DNA of 60,000 nt from Acanthaster planci. Its lineage: Eukaryota > Echinodermata > Asteroidea > Valvatida > Acanthasteridae. The position numbers and the translations under genes are program-made. The stretch spans positions 3,379,502 through 3,439,501 of the forward strand of contig NW_019091404.1 of the NCBI RefSeq assembly GCF_001949145.1. Direction: 5' to 3'. The first letter of the stretch is position 1. Each line of letters begins with the position of its first letter. The notes beneath the pieces were generated by a model that saw only the letters and a program-made list of their open reading frames with translations, did no database searches and was not told where the DNA came from. This document shows, in pieces, positions 25,291 through 36,532 of this stretch.

Positions 25291-27780
25291 TAAAATAATG
25301 AAAACAACAAAACCATAAACAATGCTTATGATAAAAAGCTACCATTATTTTGTTTTACATTTTCATTTCACAAACCATCCGACGCATAAAAATGACTAAA
25401 AAATTACAATGCTAAAAGAAACTGATGATATGAAAAAGACAAAGGCACGTGCCCTTACATCGATTCTAACGAAACAGTACGTAATGAATGGCCTTATGGT
25501 ATACATGCATCTCAAAGTCCATGGGGCCTTTATAAAACACATCCGCGTAATCACTATTTCGAAGTGTGTTTAAACATATATCCGTGCATTCCCTGTCGCA
25601 ATTTGTGATAAAGTAGAGTAACTTTTGGTGCTGTTTTTAAAGCATTAAGCCAGACATAAATGTCTTTGTACCATTTTGTGGATGATTGTTCAAGCTTGTA
25701 GTTTCTGTGACTTGTAGTCTGTCTAATAATTTCGATTATTCCATCTTGAACAGGGCCAGCAAAAGGGTGAGGCAAAACAGAAAATATTTTCGCCCATTGC
25801 CATCATCACACTTTATATTTAGCACACATGCTTTATAATAACATCTATTAAGATCGTGTAAACCTAAGAAGTACAAAATTGTTCACTATTTTTATGCAAC
25901 TGTCACAGAACGACCACTTTTCTCTTTCGGCCATGATTTCAACATGAAACTGAACATCAGAGTATAATCAACAATTTTGTACAGAAGTAGTACAGTTATA
26001 TCCTTCAAATTATTAGATGTAGATGATGCATGATTAAAAAAAAAGGGTGTGAATGAATTTGAAAACTTTTTTCCGTTTTCCGTTGCACTTTTTAAATTCA
26101 CTCTCAATAAGATTGCCTTTATAAATCTCTGGCTGGTCCAAAGATTCCACGTCTTGCATTAACCTAGCTCAGACAGACAGAGTTCATGATAAAGTTCTTT
26201 ATGTTCGCTACCAATCGAAGTGTATTTTTAGTTTCAAGCCGACTGTACAGAAAACAAAATTACACAAAAATACGAGGAATTCTTATTTCATTTGGTATAA
26301 TGAACTGAAAAGTGATTATTTGCGAGGACAAACAAAAAATGTTTAACAGCTTTGAAATTGCCTTGAGAACCGTTTTGGCCTTTTCAAAAAATTGTTTCTT
26401 CGACTTACTTACCAGACACTTTTAGAGTCTCAAGATGTTTGCCTCACAAAGGAGTTCTAAACAACTGAGCCGAGGTATTAGAGTTTGAAAATTTGCATGA
26501 ACAACTAACCATTTATTCCAGAAAGATGACTACTCATTGCGATCATAACCAGAGTAAATGTCATGCCTCGTTTATTTATATTTATAAACATTAATTTATA
26601 TAAAAATAACTCCAGGGAATCCCTTTTGACAGTCGTCAAAATGTGTTCACATGCTGTAATTTATTGTCCAAGCTGAATTTGTGTAAAAAATGGCTCGTCT
26701 TTCATTTATTATGTATAAAACTTTTCCAGATCATGTACATGTATATATACACCTTCACATTGTAAATATCCATAGCTATGTCTTTTATTCTATATATTTA
26801 CCCTGAATGCCTTTACGTGAACAGGTGTCTGCGTGTATAGGCAGTTCATGCCAGTACTATAGCATCATAGTCTAGAAAAACAATTACGAAATTTTGTTGT
26901 TTTTCCATGTTCGTCACTGTTGGTCAGTAATGTAATAATTATGAAGCGGTGTATAACGGTCAGAAATGAAAGAGGCGTGTTGATGACAGCCAATAGAAGT
27001 AGGCCTACATATTCATTTTTTTTGCAGGAAGGTATCAATGAAAGATGTTAGAAAAGTTTCCTTAAGATGAGCTACAGCAATCCGTATTCCACACTTCATT
27101 TTTGGATTTCAGAAGTTTACCCGTCATGCAAAATCTCTAAAAAGTTTAGTTCAAAAACTTAGAAAATGGTTGGAAATTCTTCAAATATGTGATTTCGGAA
27201 GTTTATAAAAACAGTTTTGTGAAAAGATGAATACATTTTCTGTTTTGGTCGGCAGATGCTCAGGTGAAAGAACAAAGTTTGCTGCCCTCACACGACTCGG
27301 TGATGATGAGTTAATTCCGTGTGCTACTATGGCATTGTTGTTAATATACATTTGTAACTAGTACTGCAAATTTCAGATACGTTTAGATTGGGAAAAAATG
27401 TCAGAACTACTATCAAAAAATGACAGTCCAAAATACGACATGATAATTAAAAGAAAACAAAGGGAATATTTAATATCTTTCCCCAACCCGAGTAAAGTGA
27501 AGAAGTAACTTCATGGTTTGTCGCACTTGCGCTTAATTTTTGTCTAAGATCAACATTTTCGGGAATTTTTCATTCATATTCCCTTTAATGATCCAGAAAG
27601 TCGAATTTTTTTTTGTTCCATTGTTATGGCTTAATGCATCAATAAATCGTAAGTGCTCTCATATGAAGTAGACTTTCCTCTTTCGCCTGATACTTAAACA
27701 CGGTATACCCCAAGCTTTTTTTTTTTATTGCGCAATCTAACCTTTAAATATAAGATCCAAGCACAATTTCTTCAAGAAGC
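25291..27780. other. intergenic, nothing recognised
   Basis: AT-rich sequence with only short fortuitous frames and homopolymer runs. Confidence 0.45.
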
Positions 27781-27908
27781 TTGTGGCCTGGTGGTCTAGC
27801 TCGCTGCCTGCCTGGTGGGCTGGCTTGCTGACTGGCAGGCCTGGGGATCCTGGTTCGAAAGCCGGGGTTCCCGGAGAGGGAAGTTTTTTTTTTTTTTTTT
27901 TTTTTTTT
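27781..27908 (+). mobile_element. tRNA-derived (SINE-like) sequence, plus strand
   Basis: A box-A-like word TGGTCTAGCTCG (27792-27803) and a box-B-like word GGTTCGAAAGCC (27852-27863) are spaced as in a Pol III internal promoter. They are followed by a run of 25 T at 27884-27908, which would terminate Pol III. The arms do not pair well enough for a working tRNA, so this is a tRNA-derived relic or SINE head. On the minus strand the same T run reads as the A tail of the opposed element. Confidence 0.5.
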
Positions 27909-28006
27909 ATACTAAGTTTTTTAGCAAAATTGTGCATGCCTACTGGGATTCGAACCCAGGGCATTGTGCATAGCAGTCAGTGTCCTTAACCGTTACGCCA
28001 CGGCTC
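27884..28006 (-). mobile_element. tRNA-derived SINE-like element, minus strand
   Basis: Read on the minus strand: box A TGGCGTAACGGTTAAGG (28000-27984), then a perfect T-arm CTGGGTTCGAATCCCAG (27959-27943), a short AT-rich segment and an A run. The acceptor stem does not pair (AGAGCCG against TAGGCAT) and no clean anticodon stem forms, so a functional tRNA is unlikely. A tRNA-headed retroposon with an A tail fits best. Confidence 0.6.
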
Positions 28007-28009
28007 TTT

Positions 28010-30926
28010 CTCGAAAACTTGTGCTCGTTTTTAAATCTTAAACCTTTCATTGTTGGACTTAGACAATTTTTCAACCAGGGATCCTGAGGTTGGGGAGTCT
28101 GAGAGCTGATGACATATTCGAAGAGTGGGAGACAGCAGGCTGGGGTAATCGAGGTCGTGAGACTATCTGATAGCTGACGGTCAGAGTTTGGCTTGGTAAA
28201 TTTTCAACTTCTAATTTGGGGGCTTGGGAGCTTGAGGCCGATGGATGACTCGGTATTCGACTTTCAGGATTACTTAGTTGCAACAAGTTGAATTAAGCAA
28301 ATGTGAGATGACTTTATAAAACTGACGATTGTCTGTGAGAGCAAGGGAACTGGATTTGAAGGTCTTTGGGTGAGTCAAAGAGCGACATGAAAAAAGGAGG
28401 GGAAGGCGCTGGAAGTGAAATATCCAACCCCGGGCAAGTGTTAAAAGGATGGAAAAAATGGGATCCAGGATACAACCTTTGAATACAACATTGGAAAATT
28501 ATGCCACAGAACGACAAGCATTTGTATGAAATACATTTGTTACTTTTCTTTCTTTTATTGAACAATTAACGTTCACATGAGAAACGCCCTAATTTGACTT
28601 AAATCAGACAGGCAGGCAGAAGCTCAGTACGGTTCTTCAGTGTGATTTCTCAATGCAATATGAAAAGAAAGTTAAGAGACAACCACATGTGGGAAATCTA
28701 AGCCGGGAAATGAAGGTATCACTTTTACCTCTTGCAAACGACTCAACTAATTGCAATGATATGATTTTAAAAAAAAACCAACCAATAAAAACAAAAAGAA
28801 CAGCGCCCTCTAATGGTAAATTTGGGTGGCAGGCAAAATATCAGTAACTTAACTTGTACCGTGTAAGGAATTTTCTGGCCTTTTACGACTAAGTAAAAAA
28901 GATGTTTGTGAGGTGGACCTGAAGAAAATACCAGTTATATCGATACTGCCTTCCACAGTGCAACTAAAATTCAACCTTGGGGGAGAAATAAACTATTTTT
29001 CATTTCTGTTTGAGATTTACCGGTAGCTTTTCTAAATATCTATGCTTTATGATAAAAGGGTACAACGTATAAATGGTTTTACAGATGTCGAAGAAATACC
29101 AAGAAACAAAGATATGCTTGTAATTGTTAAGAAAAGCCCTCAGAATAATCCTGCATGACTAGTTACTAAAACATTTGGCGTTCAAGAGAACAGAGAGTTG
29201 AATTACGATAGCATAAATGTTTATTACTGTAAACACAACATAGCATTCTTATGGAGCTGCAAGATGGCTCAGAAACACTATTCAACTGTGCATTGTTGCT
29301 TGGTTCTGTTTGAATTAATCGTGCAATTACCATCGTAACTGTAACAAATAAAATGCCTATTTCTTAAATCGTCATATTACGGTCATAAGGCCTACAACTG
29401 TTGCCTGCTAATTGATTCAATTTGTTATACAAACATCTAGCGTTACAGTCGTTTTTCCTTCCAATTTCAATAAAGAAGCAGATCGTGTTATCCATGTACA
29501 TGTATGATGTTTCACTTCTACACGATGAAAGAGTTCTTCAGTATATAACTTTAAATGAGCACATTTTTTTGCAAATACGTTTATTTTTTGAAGATGAGCA
29601 TATACACGATAAACTCTATCACAATTTATTTTGTATGCTAATTTAAACAGGCGTCTTGGCTTACTTGGCGAAAGGTTTTGTTTTCATTAATGTGTATTTT
29701 GCGATACAGTATGTGACAATAAATCCAAGATGATACCATGTCACTTGTAGCATCGCTGGTAAATTGTTTTCCTATTTGAATGAAAAGAACCGGAATAGTT
29801 TGAAAATGCAACGGGCCATTCCACTGGGGCAACCTATCATTAAACAAAGATAGGTGAGTAATTTGCTGTAGCAACTGCTCACTTGTTTCTTTAGTCAATT
29901 TCATATCAGGTGACTCCAATCATCATTTAATGACACCTTACATGCAAGGCAGAAAAATGCAGCGAGGAAATGCAGACAGATGAGACAAGCTCTGAAGCTT
30001 CAAAAACACAAATCGTGAACAAATGTGCTGGAATAAGCACAGGGAGAGTCATTCTAATGTCATTTTAAACAACTGCTCCATGTGTAATGAAGCAAGTACA
30101 CCTGTCTTGACAAGACACGAAGGACATGAAGACAGAAAAATATTTTATAGGGTCACTGAAGCATGAACAATATCATTGAAGGAAGGTTACAGAAGGTAAG
30201 CTACAAGCATATTTCCTAAGAGGACCTCAAACACCACAAAGACCTACAGAAAACATGATGTCACTTTGACAGTTCGTCAGTAGAAGGCACTGTTAGTCTC
30301 CAGTTAAACATGTACATTAATGCAGACAAAATAAAGGAATTTCTTCCACACGACAGACTCATTCAATTACTCTGGATTTTTCAGTACGTCAGGTGTACCG
30401 CAGGAAATAGGCGAACATGGCGAAGAGGACTTTTGGACATGTTAACGCCCCAAATTGATGTCAACGAGTTAAACTCGACCATCTCGTTCACAGATGGCAA
30501 AGGACGATCTTAAGGATCTGGGTAAGACATGACAAGACTTGAACATCATTCAAATCATTCTCATAAAACAGTGGAGATCAATCTACATATATTAAGAATA
30601 ATAGGAACATTGTATAAATGGTTATTGAGCAGTTTGATCTTTGAAGAGACTTGTTTTAAGCAATGTATTAACTGGTTTTAAAAATGTTCAAACTATCTTT
30701 CTTCTTGTCCTGCATGTCTTTGTGTTATAGAATTAATTGTTGTAATTTTATTGGTTGTTTTGGTGTCGATGATCTCCTCGGTTACTGTTATGTGTACCTT
30801 CTAATTGTTTTCAACTTTGCAGGCCATTTTCTATATAAATGGATTTATGTTTAATTGGTTTTCACTTGTAAGGAAGTGTTTGTACACAAACTGTTGGTAA
30901 TGTCGGTAACTGTCTGAAAACTGTGC
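28010..30926. other. intergenic, one CTCF-like site
   Basis: No gene is recognised. CCATTAGAGGGCGCTG reads on the minus strand at 28816-28801 and resembles the animal CTCF core. Short frames at 28071-28286 (minus) and 30310-30513 (plus) have no support. Confidence 0.4.
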
Positions 30927-31290
30927 AATCAGTTTATCAATCAAGCAATCAATTAACCAATCAATTGGTTAACCAATCAACCAATAATTCAATAATTGAA
31001 GAAACTGTCTTCGCAGACCATTTCTTTTGTCAATAATGTTGTAATATTAATTTGAAGCATATTTTTAAGAAAATGCTTGTTGATGTGTGTTAAGTCTTAG
31101 AAATGGCAAAAAAATCAGTTGATTAACCTATCAACCAACCACTCAGTTAACCAATCATAAAAAATCAGTCAACCCATGATTCAAGTCAATGAATCAACCA
31201 ATCAATTAACCAATCAATCAGTTGAACAAGCAACTAATAATTCAATGAGCCAACCAACCAAGAAACCAGTCAACAGCCAATCAATCAAAC
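30927..31290. repeat. degenerate CAATCAA / CAACCAA-rich arrays
   Basis: Two blocks, about 30927-31000 and 31118-31290, consist of imperfect reiterations of words such as AACCAATCAA, CAATCAATTAACC and CAACCAAC. They read as decayed short-period tandem repeats of period about 4. No coding role is seen. Confidence 0.7.
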
Positions 31291-31973
31291 TATGGTGAGG
31301 ATCCATCAAGCAATTGATCTACCAGTGAGTCAGTTAACTTCAATGCCAAATACATGTACATATCAATACTGAGCTTTGTAGAGACAAGTCTAGTACTTAG
31401 TGGGAATCTTTATGAACAGCAAGACAAAAGTTTAAAGGAACACAGACTGTCATGAAAGGTCTAACGGACAGTATCCTCCCTGAGATCGAAGGAGTTTAAC
31501 TCTATCAGGAATCGTCAATCCTGCCTCCGTTTTGAAGACACATCAGGTGATGACTTAAGTAATGCAGGAGCAATAAAGATGCAGATAAAATATCTCCAAA
31601 CCAGCAAAATCTTGCTAAAGCTGAAGTGATCATAATCATGTCGAGAGGGCGCTATGACAAATATAAAATGAGAGCTGTGTCTTTTTTACAGACACAAAAT
31701 GTCTGAAACTCAAACGTCAACCACCAGGTCAGACAACAGAGAGCTTCAGTACAGACTGCACAATTTAAGTTACTTTCTTAGAAAACACAAAACATTTGCT
31801 TGCGCTTTTTTTCTGTTTATGTGAGAAAATGAGATACATTCTTATGAAGCGTGACTTAGAAATTACGCCTTGCTCTACAGAGTTGCACCATTAATATTCA
31901 AAGTATTACATCAGTATATTTCTCTTAAAATAGCACCAGTAGAGATACTACACAGTACCTGGCAGTTCGGGGG
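31291..31973. other. 3' flank of ALG3
   Basis: Non-coding sequence downstream of the minus-strand ALG3 stop. An AGAGGGCGCT word lies at about 31644-31653. No close AATAAA on the minus strand was found. Confidence 0.4.
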
Positions 31974-32139
31974 TCATTTTGATTTCCAACTCTCCTGAAC
32001 TAAATCCTCTTTGGTGATTGGTCGTTTTAGCCACAAAGCAAAGAGGATAACCACATGGCAGATGTGGAGAGCGGCAGAACTTAGCAAGGTGGAAGGGTAG
32101 GTATTCCAACACAACTCAATGATGCCGAGAATTAAAATG
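31974..32139 (-). CDS. ALG3: ALG3 exon 9 (C-terminus)
   Basis: Encodes [20 protein letters not shown], a last membrane segment, and a tail ending ESWKSK with TGA at 31976-31974. Acceptor TTTTTCAG. The tail has a Lys at -3 but no full KKXX or KXKXX ER-retrieval signal. Confidence 0.95.
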
Positions 32140-35100
32140 CTGAAAAATCAAATATCCACAACATTGCCATCGATAATATTATGGAGGCCATACAGGATAT
32201 CAGGATCAAAAGCAAGGACAGGCCTTCATGGCAAGCCTACTTACAACTTTGAAGACCAATTTACATTTTGGAAGAAAGTTCCTACTCAAAAGTCTGGAAT
32301 TCTTATACATCTAATGTATTTTAGCTTATGAAGGAATATCCAGGGAAAGCCCAACTAAACTTCAAAGACTCTCGCGTAAATTGATATTAACTAATTTTGT
32401 CATCTGCAAACTCCTTCTCTAAACAGAATTATGCTGTACTCAGAGATACCAATGATCACCTTGATACTTGATTTTCAAACCTGTTTGTGATGTCTCTTCC
32501 CTCCCCCTCCTTTCCCAAGGAAACTCCTCCCATTTCCATGCACTAAAGGAGATATCTAACTAAATTTCCTACTTCATTAGACTTGTTAAGAATTTGTACT
32601 CACCGGATGACAGAGGGTAAATTGGTGGTCCACAGTAGATAGGGTAATGTGTGGAAATACCAGACATAAAACTGGTAATGCAGAGATCGACTTAAGGCCA
32701 CACCAATGAAATTGGCAGCAAAGAGGGTACTAACAATATGTGTGAAGAAGTTAAGGAAATACAGTTTACTACAAAGAGCAGTATGGATTTATTTTCCAGA
32801 AAAGGAAATATCATGGGGGGCAAGCTAAAGAAATTCATTAAGAAAAACTTTTATTTTGGATTCCAATGTAAAATAAACCATTTCACAGATTTGTAGCAGC
32901 AGGTGAGGAGAGGAGGGACAGTGACTGAGTAACAGGTGATTTTTACCAGGAAACATATCAATGGTCATGTTAAGTCAAAGAATTAAACAGCACTAACTTT
33001 GCAACACATGCTCAGCCAGATATGTCATTTTCCTTTTTACAGCTTAATAACCTTCTATACAGAAAGTGTTCCAGTAAAACTTTTTAGAAAGGAAGTTGGG
33101 AACATTTATGATCAAAGGATATAGTTATCTCCCATAACAAATCGTTCCTCCTTCCGTGGCTTTGGCAAAAGAGCAAGGATTCCACCTCGCCTCCTGGAAC
33201 AAAAAAAAATCAAGCAATTTATAGCAACCTCATTCATAATACACTTAATGTAAATTTGGAAATTCGAAGAACATGCTACTACATTTAGAAAAGAATAATT
33301 GGTGATGAGTACATGTAATTATCAAATATCTTACCTGTTCCACCTATGTATGACAAATAATGCTAAAAGCACCACATGCATAGCCAGGAGTGAGATCTGG
33401 AAGTAACGATTCAGGAAAAACTCCTCGGATAAAAATCTCCAGTTGACCGTCCACTTGAAGAAGAACTGACGACCCAGGTCAAAGGAACGGATGATGTAGC
33501 CTGCTGGATTCTCACGAAGGAAAGGAATTGCCACAACGAACTAAAGAAAATAACAATGAAAGATGCAGAAGTTTAGCAAGTATGTGGTCCACTATAGCTA
33601 CAAAAATGCACATTACACAAACAGAAACAATGCCCAGACAGCAAGAAAATCAACAATGTTGGTAGTCCTTTAGGCTACAAGTTGAAAAACCAACAAGGGC
33701 ATTTAACACAAGCCAATCCGTCAGACAGATTGCCAAGCCTGGAAGCCATGTCGGATACAAGACGGTGACAAACTTGACGCCAGGGACAAAAAAAGAGGTA
33801 ACTGCCCTTAGAAAGTTGGCAGCCACCGTTCTAGCAAGCAGAGTATGATATGCTGTCCCAAAAGTCAGGGTTGTAATAGAGTTACCACTGTCCAGTCTGA
33901 GTCCAAGTCCTGAGTCACAAGCCTGAAATCTGAGTCTCTTGACTTGAGTCTTGCAGTAACTGAACACAAACCCATCTACACCAATTGGCCAGTCAAACAG
34001 ATGGTCATATGATTTAATACCTGTAAGAATGCACATATGAAGAGTCTTGGGATGGTTGCCCAGAAGCCAAACTCTGTCAACAGAAGGAGAAGAAGAGCTG
34101 GAGAGAAGAGAAGGATATTCATCTTGACCGACACACCGACACTACAAGAGAAAAGGGTAAATACCAATTCATAACAGAAGGCTGTCAAAAACTTATCACA
34201 AGCCAGGTTTGATTACACTCTAAAGATTCATCAAGGACAGGTCATTGCCTTTAACAGCTGGCGATTGCCTGAAAAGTGATGTATGAAAATGGTATGCGAA
34301 AGTTTCAGGTACTAGAGAGTTTCGGGTACTAGAGAGTTTCGGGTACTAGAGAGTTTCGGGTACTAGAGAGTTTCGGGTACTAGAGAGTTTCGGGTACTAG
34401 AGAGTTTCGGGTACTAGAGAGTTTCGGGTACTAGAGCCATGAAAGCGATCCAAGTAGTTCTATCAGTCCTAACAAAAGTGTTTATAAGCAGGTTCAGGTA
34501 TCATTTGGAAATCTTAGCTGACGATCATCTTACCTGAACCAAAAGCATCCCCAATTCCATCTTCCATCTAGGAAGAGGTTGATTGAGAGGTAAAGGAAGA
34601 ACATGGCAACAGGATCGTTGAACATCCTCAAAATGTAGATGGAATGAATACGGTAGGAAGCACAACACATAAAAAATAAGACGTAGGGTGGAACCTGGCA
34701 GACAGGGAAAAAAAGAGTCAAAAGGAAAAGTCTTTTTCTAAAAGCATGAATCTTAGACAAACTAACACTGTGCTGTTATCTAATGGTGTTATTCCAAGAA
34801 GAAGTGCTACATCAGGCCTAAAGTACATGTAAATAAATATAACTTATCTCTCAGTATAAAATTACCTGTAAAACAAAGCATATCGGACCTCCAGAGTGGT
34901 AACTGATAGAAGGTGTAGTTAAAGAAACACTCATTCCAGGTTGATCCTGCACAACCTGGTGTCAAAGTCATCCTTACCAGACCTCGATCCTCTGATCTGA
35001 ACTGAAGTTTTTGCATGGGGGGGGGTTGGAGGTTATGGGGTTGACAGGACTAATAATACTTTGAATGATTGCTTTTATTTATAGGGATTATCATTTCAGA

Positions 35101-36339
35101 AATAATGATTTCCTTCTTTAACATCAACATTTTACTTGTAAGACTAACCTTTTTTGTTCTGCTGTATATTCTAAAGACTAGCAGCAAAGTTGCCAAGTAG
35201 AGACCAGCAAAAATATACTGTGCCAATCGGATGTTTGTGCCTTTGTCAGTGATGTAATACATCCCCAAGAAGATGTAAACAAACCCTGCAGGATATCTAG
35301 CCAAAGAAACATCAAGACATCAAAATTACCAAAAATTAAAGACTTCAAAATGGATCATGTATATATCTCAACACTACCCGTTAGTCTGAATTTGCCTCTT
35401 TATTGTGACTTGATACGTTAGTCAATTAAACAACACTCATTCAACAATATTCATTCAACACCACTTTAGTTAACCCCCAGAATACCTCCCTGAAATCAAT
35501 AATCGTTAACTGGAACAGGTCTTCACAATCCCATTGCCTCACAATTAGCAGTTATGGTGCTGTGGCCACTGACTGTCCAATGCAGCTAGATCTGACAGAT
35601 TTGTTCACGTTCCATCTTGTTAAATTGTAAAGTAGTATGATTAGCGTTACACATGCAGGTACATAGATATTATGCATGTAGGGTTCTTTGCATGTGTACT
35701 TAAAAGCATAACTTGTAAATTGACCTTCCATTGGTGGTCTCAAGACTAGTAGGAGCTTGCATTTGATTCCAAGAAAACAGTATTTCTCAACCATGTATAC
35801 TCTAACCAAGACACAGACTATTTCACAACCAGTTTTCTTACACAAGTGGTCCAGTGTCTCCCTTCAATTTCATGTAGTCATAAGTTCCATTAATTACTCC
35901 TTCTACTTCGTCCATGTATGCCTCCCAGTCAATCTCTGTATCTGTGCCATGTGCAATAAGCAGGGATAAGGGAAAACAAAGACATTGGACGAGTGTGAAT
36001 CATGATCAGATGCTAAATGAAAATTAAACTGAACTGATAAATTTATGGCACAACATACTTCTTTTCCTTCATGGGTACACAACAAAACTATCGATATGCA
36101 TGCAAAACTTGCTGCCACCATGTCTAAATCCTTACTAGTCTGCAGAGGAATATGGTTGGTCAATCATGGTCTGAACCATGTCTGAACTTACACTTGACTT
36201 TCTGAATTACAAGAACATTCACAACAATTTCGGCCAGCCAGAGCATCGCTGCCGTCATCCACAAGAAACTAGGATCAAACAGCAATCCATGAACGTGGTT
36301 CTTGCATCTCATAAACAGGTTTTCTTTAGATTTTGCCAT
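31974..36339 (-). CDS. ALG3: ALG3, Dol-P-Man:Man5GlcNAc2-PP-Dol alpha-1,3-mannosyltransferase, 9 exons, 418 aa
   Basis: Exons in transcript order: 36339-36192, 35941-35842, 35296-35149, 34694-34534, 34141-34021, 33540-33335, 33193-33123, 32739-32604, 32139-31974. They sum to 1257 nt, 418 codons plus TGA, close to the roughly 440 residues of vertebrate ALG3. ALG3 (GT58) is a multi-pass ER membrane enzyme that adds the first mannose on the lumenal side to Man5GlcNAc2-PP-dolichol, using dolichol-P-mannose. Family blocks present: [15 protein letters not shown] with NGTYDY and [15 protein letters not shown] (about residues 50-95); [84 protein letters not shown] near the C-terminus. The start MAKSKENLF gives a short cytosolic tail before the first hydrophobic segment. 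Introns 1-6 and 8 are GT-AG. Intron 7 is AT-AC with U12 signals. The gene runs divergently from the folate-receptor-like gene. Confidence 0.97.
32604..32739 (-). CDS. ALG3: ALG3 exon 8 (after the AT-AC intron)
   Basis: Encodes [20 protein letters not shown] and [16 protein letters not shown], the signature C-terminal block of ALG3. Donor CCG|GTGAGT, phase 2. Confidence 0.96.
32740..33122 (-). other. ALG3 intron 7: U12-type AT-AC intron
   Basis: The 383-bp minus-strand intron begins ATATCCTTTG (33122 downward), matching the U12 5' splice-site consensus ATATCCTT. It contains TTCCTTAAC (32758-32750), the canonical U12 branch-site sequence, and ends TTCTTCACAC at 32740. The branch adenosine at 32751 or 32752 is 11-12 nt from the 3' end, within the U12 range. 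Removing it joins T and AT into a Tyr codon and gives [16 protein letters not shown], in frame with ALG3 homology on both sides. No GT-AG alternative preserves the frame. Confidence 0.92.
33123..33193 (-). CDS. ALG3: ALG3 exon 7 (before the AT-AC intron)
   Basis: 71 bp encoding [19 protein letters not shown] and MGDN plus the first base of a Tyr codon. The acceptor is TTGTTCCAG. The exon is followed directly by ATATCCTTTG, not GT, and without splicing the frame meets TGA three codons on. Confidence 0.93.
33335..33540 (-). CDS. ALG3: ALG3 exon 6
   Basis: Encodes [20 protein letters not shown], then [17 protein letters not shown] and a membrane segment ending HRWN. Acceptor TTCTTTAG, donor ACAG|GTAAGA, phase 2. 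Confidence 0.96.
34021..34141 (-). CDS. ALG3: ALG3 exon 5
   Basis: Encodes [20 protein letters not shown] through FICAFLQ, a transmembrane segment. Acceptor CTTGTAG, donor CAG|GTATTA (weak), phase 0 exit. Confidence 0.95.
34301..34436. repeat. 17-bp minisatellite, 8 copies, in ALG3 intron 4
   Basis: Exactly eight head-to-tail copies of AGTTTCGGGTACTAGAG. Copy 1 (34301-34317) differs at one base (TTTCAGG); copies 2-8 are identical. The homogeneity points to recent expansion, and length polymorphism between individuals is expected. Confidence 0.98.
34534..34694 (-). CDS. ALG3: ALG3 exon 4
   Basis: Encodes [20 protein letters not shown] through NWGCFWF. Acceptor CTGCCAG, donor CAG|GTAAGA, phase 2. 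Confidence 0.96.
35149..35296 (-). CDS. ALG3: ALG3 exon 3
   Basis: Encodes [20 protein letters not shown] through FRIYSRTKK. Acceptor GGCTAG, donor AAG|GTTAGT, phase 0 exit. Confidence 0.96.
35842..35941 (-). CDS. ALG3: ALG3 exon 2
   Basis: Encodes [20 protein letters not shown] and KLKGDTGPL, the most conserved lumenal loop of GT58, including its acidic residues. Acceptor GGCACAG, donor TTGT|GTAAGA. Confidence 0.96.
36192..36339 (-). CDS. ALG3: ALG3 exon 1
   Basis: 49 codons plus one base: [18 protein letters not shown], then the first hydrophobic segment [20 protein letters not shown]. Donor AAGT|GTAAGT, phase 1; the split codon becomes Tyr of YTEIDW. Confidence 0.95.
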
Positions 36340-36532
36340 TTCTGGGCCCCAAAAGGTGAGCTTATTCCCACACCATGCAGAGAATGTGTGCCAGTGCCAA
36401 GGGCACGCGTGCGCGTACGCGATGTGGCTGGTTTCCTGCCTGGTACAAAGATGACAGAACGTGCAGGGAAGCGTACCAGCGACCAGCTCAGCTGGTGACC
36501 TCTGAACTTTGCCTTATTAAAAGGTAAACAAA
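36340..36532. promoter_or_regulatory. probable bidirectional promoter of ALG3 and the folate-receptor-like gene
   Basis: Only 193 bp separate the two divergent ATGs. The interval holds a CpG-rich core GCACGCGTGCGCGTACGCG at about 36403-36421, which resembles tandem NRF-1-type GCGC sites. The plus-strand start codon lies in AAAATGGCTGTC, similar to YY1 elements that overlap start sites. There is no obvious TATA box. Shared promoter activity is inferred from geometry and composition. Confidence 0.6.

Noticed and set aside
27943-28000. A functional tRNA gene on the minus strand
   Set aside because: The T-arm is perfect, but the acceptor stem does not pair and no clean anticodon stem forms.
32732-32739. 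A GT-AG acceptor (GTTAG|TACC) for ALG3 exon 8
   Set aside because: It would break the IVSTLF block and needs a phase that the upstream exon cannot supply; the AT-AC pair restores the frame exactly.
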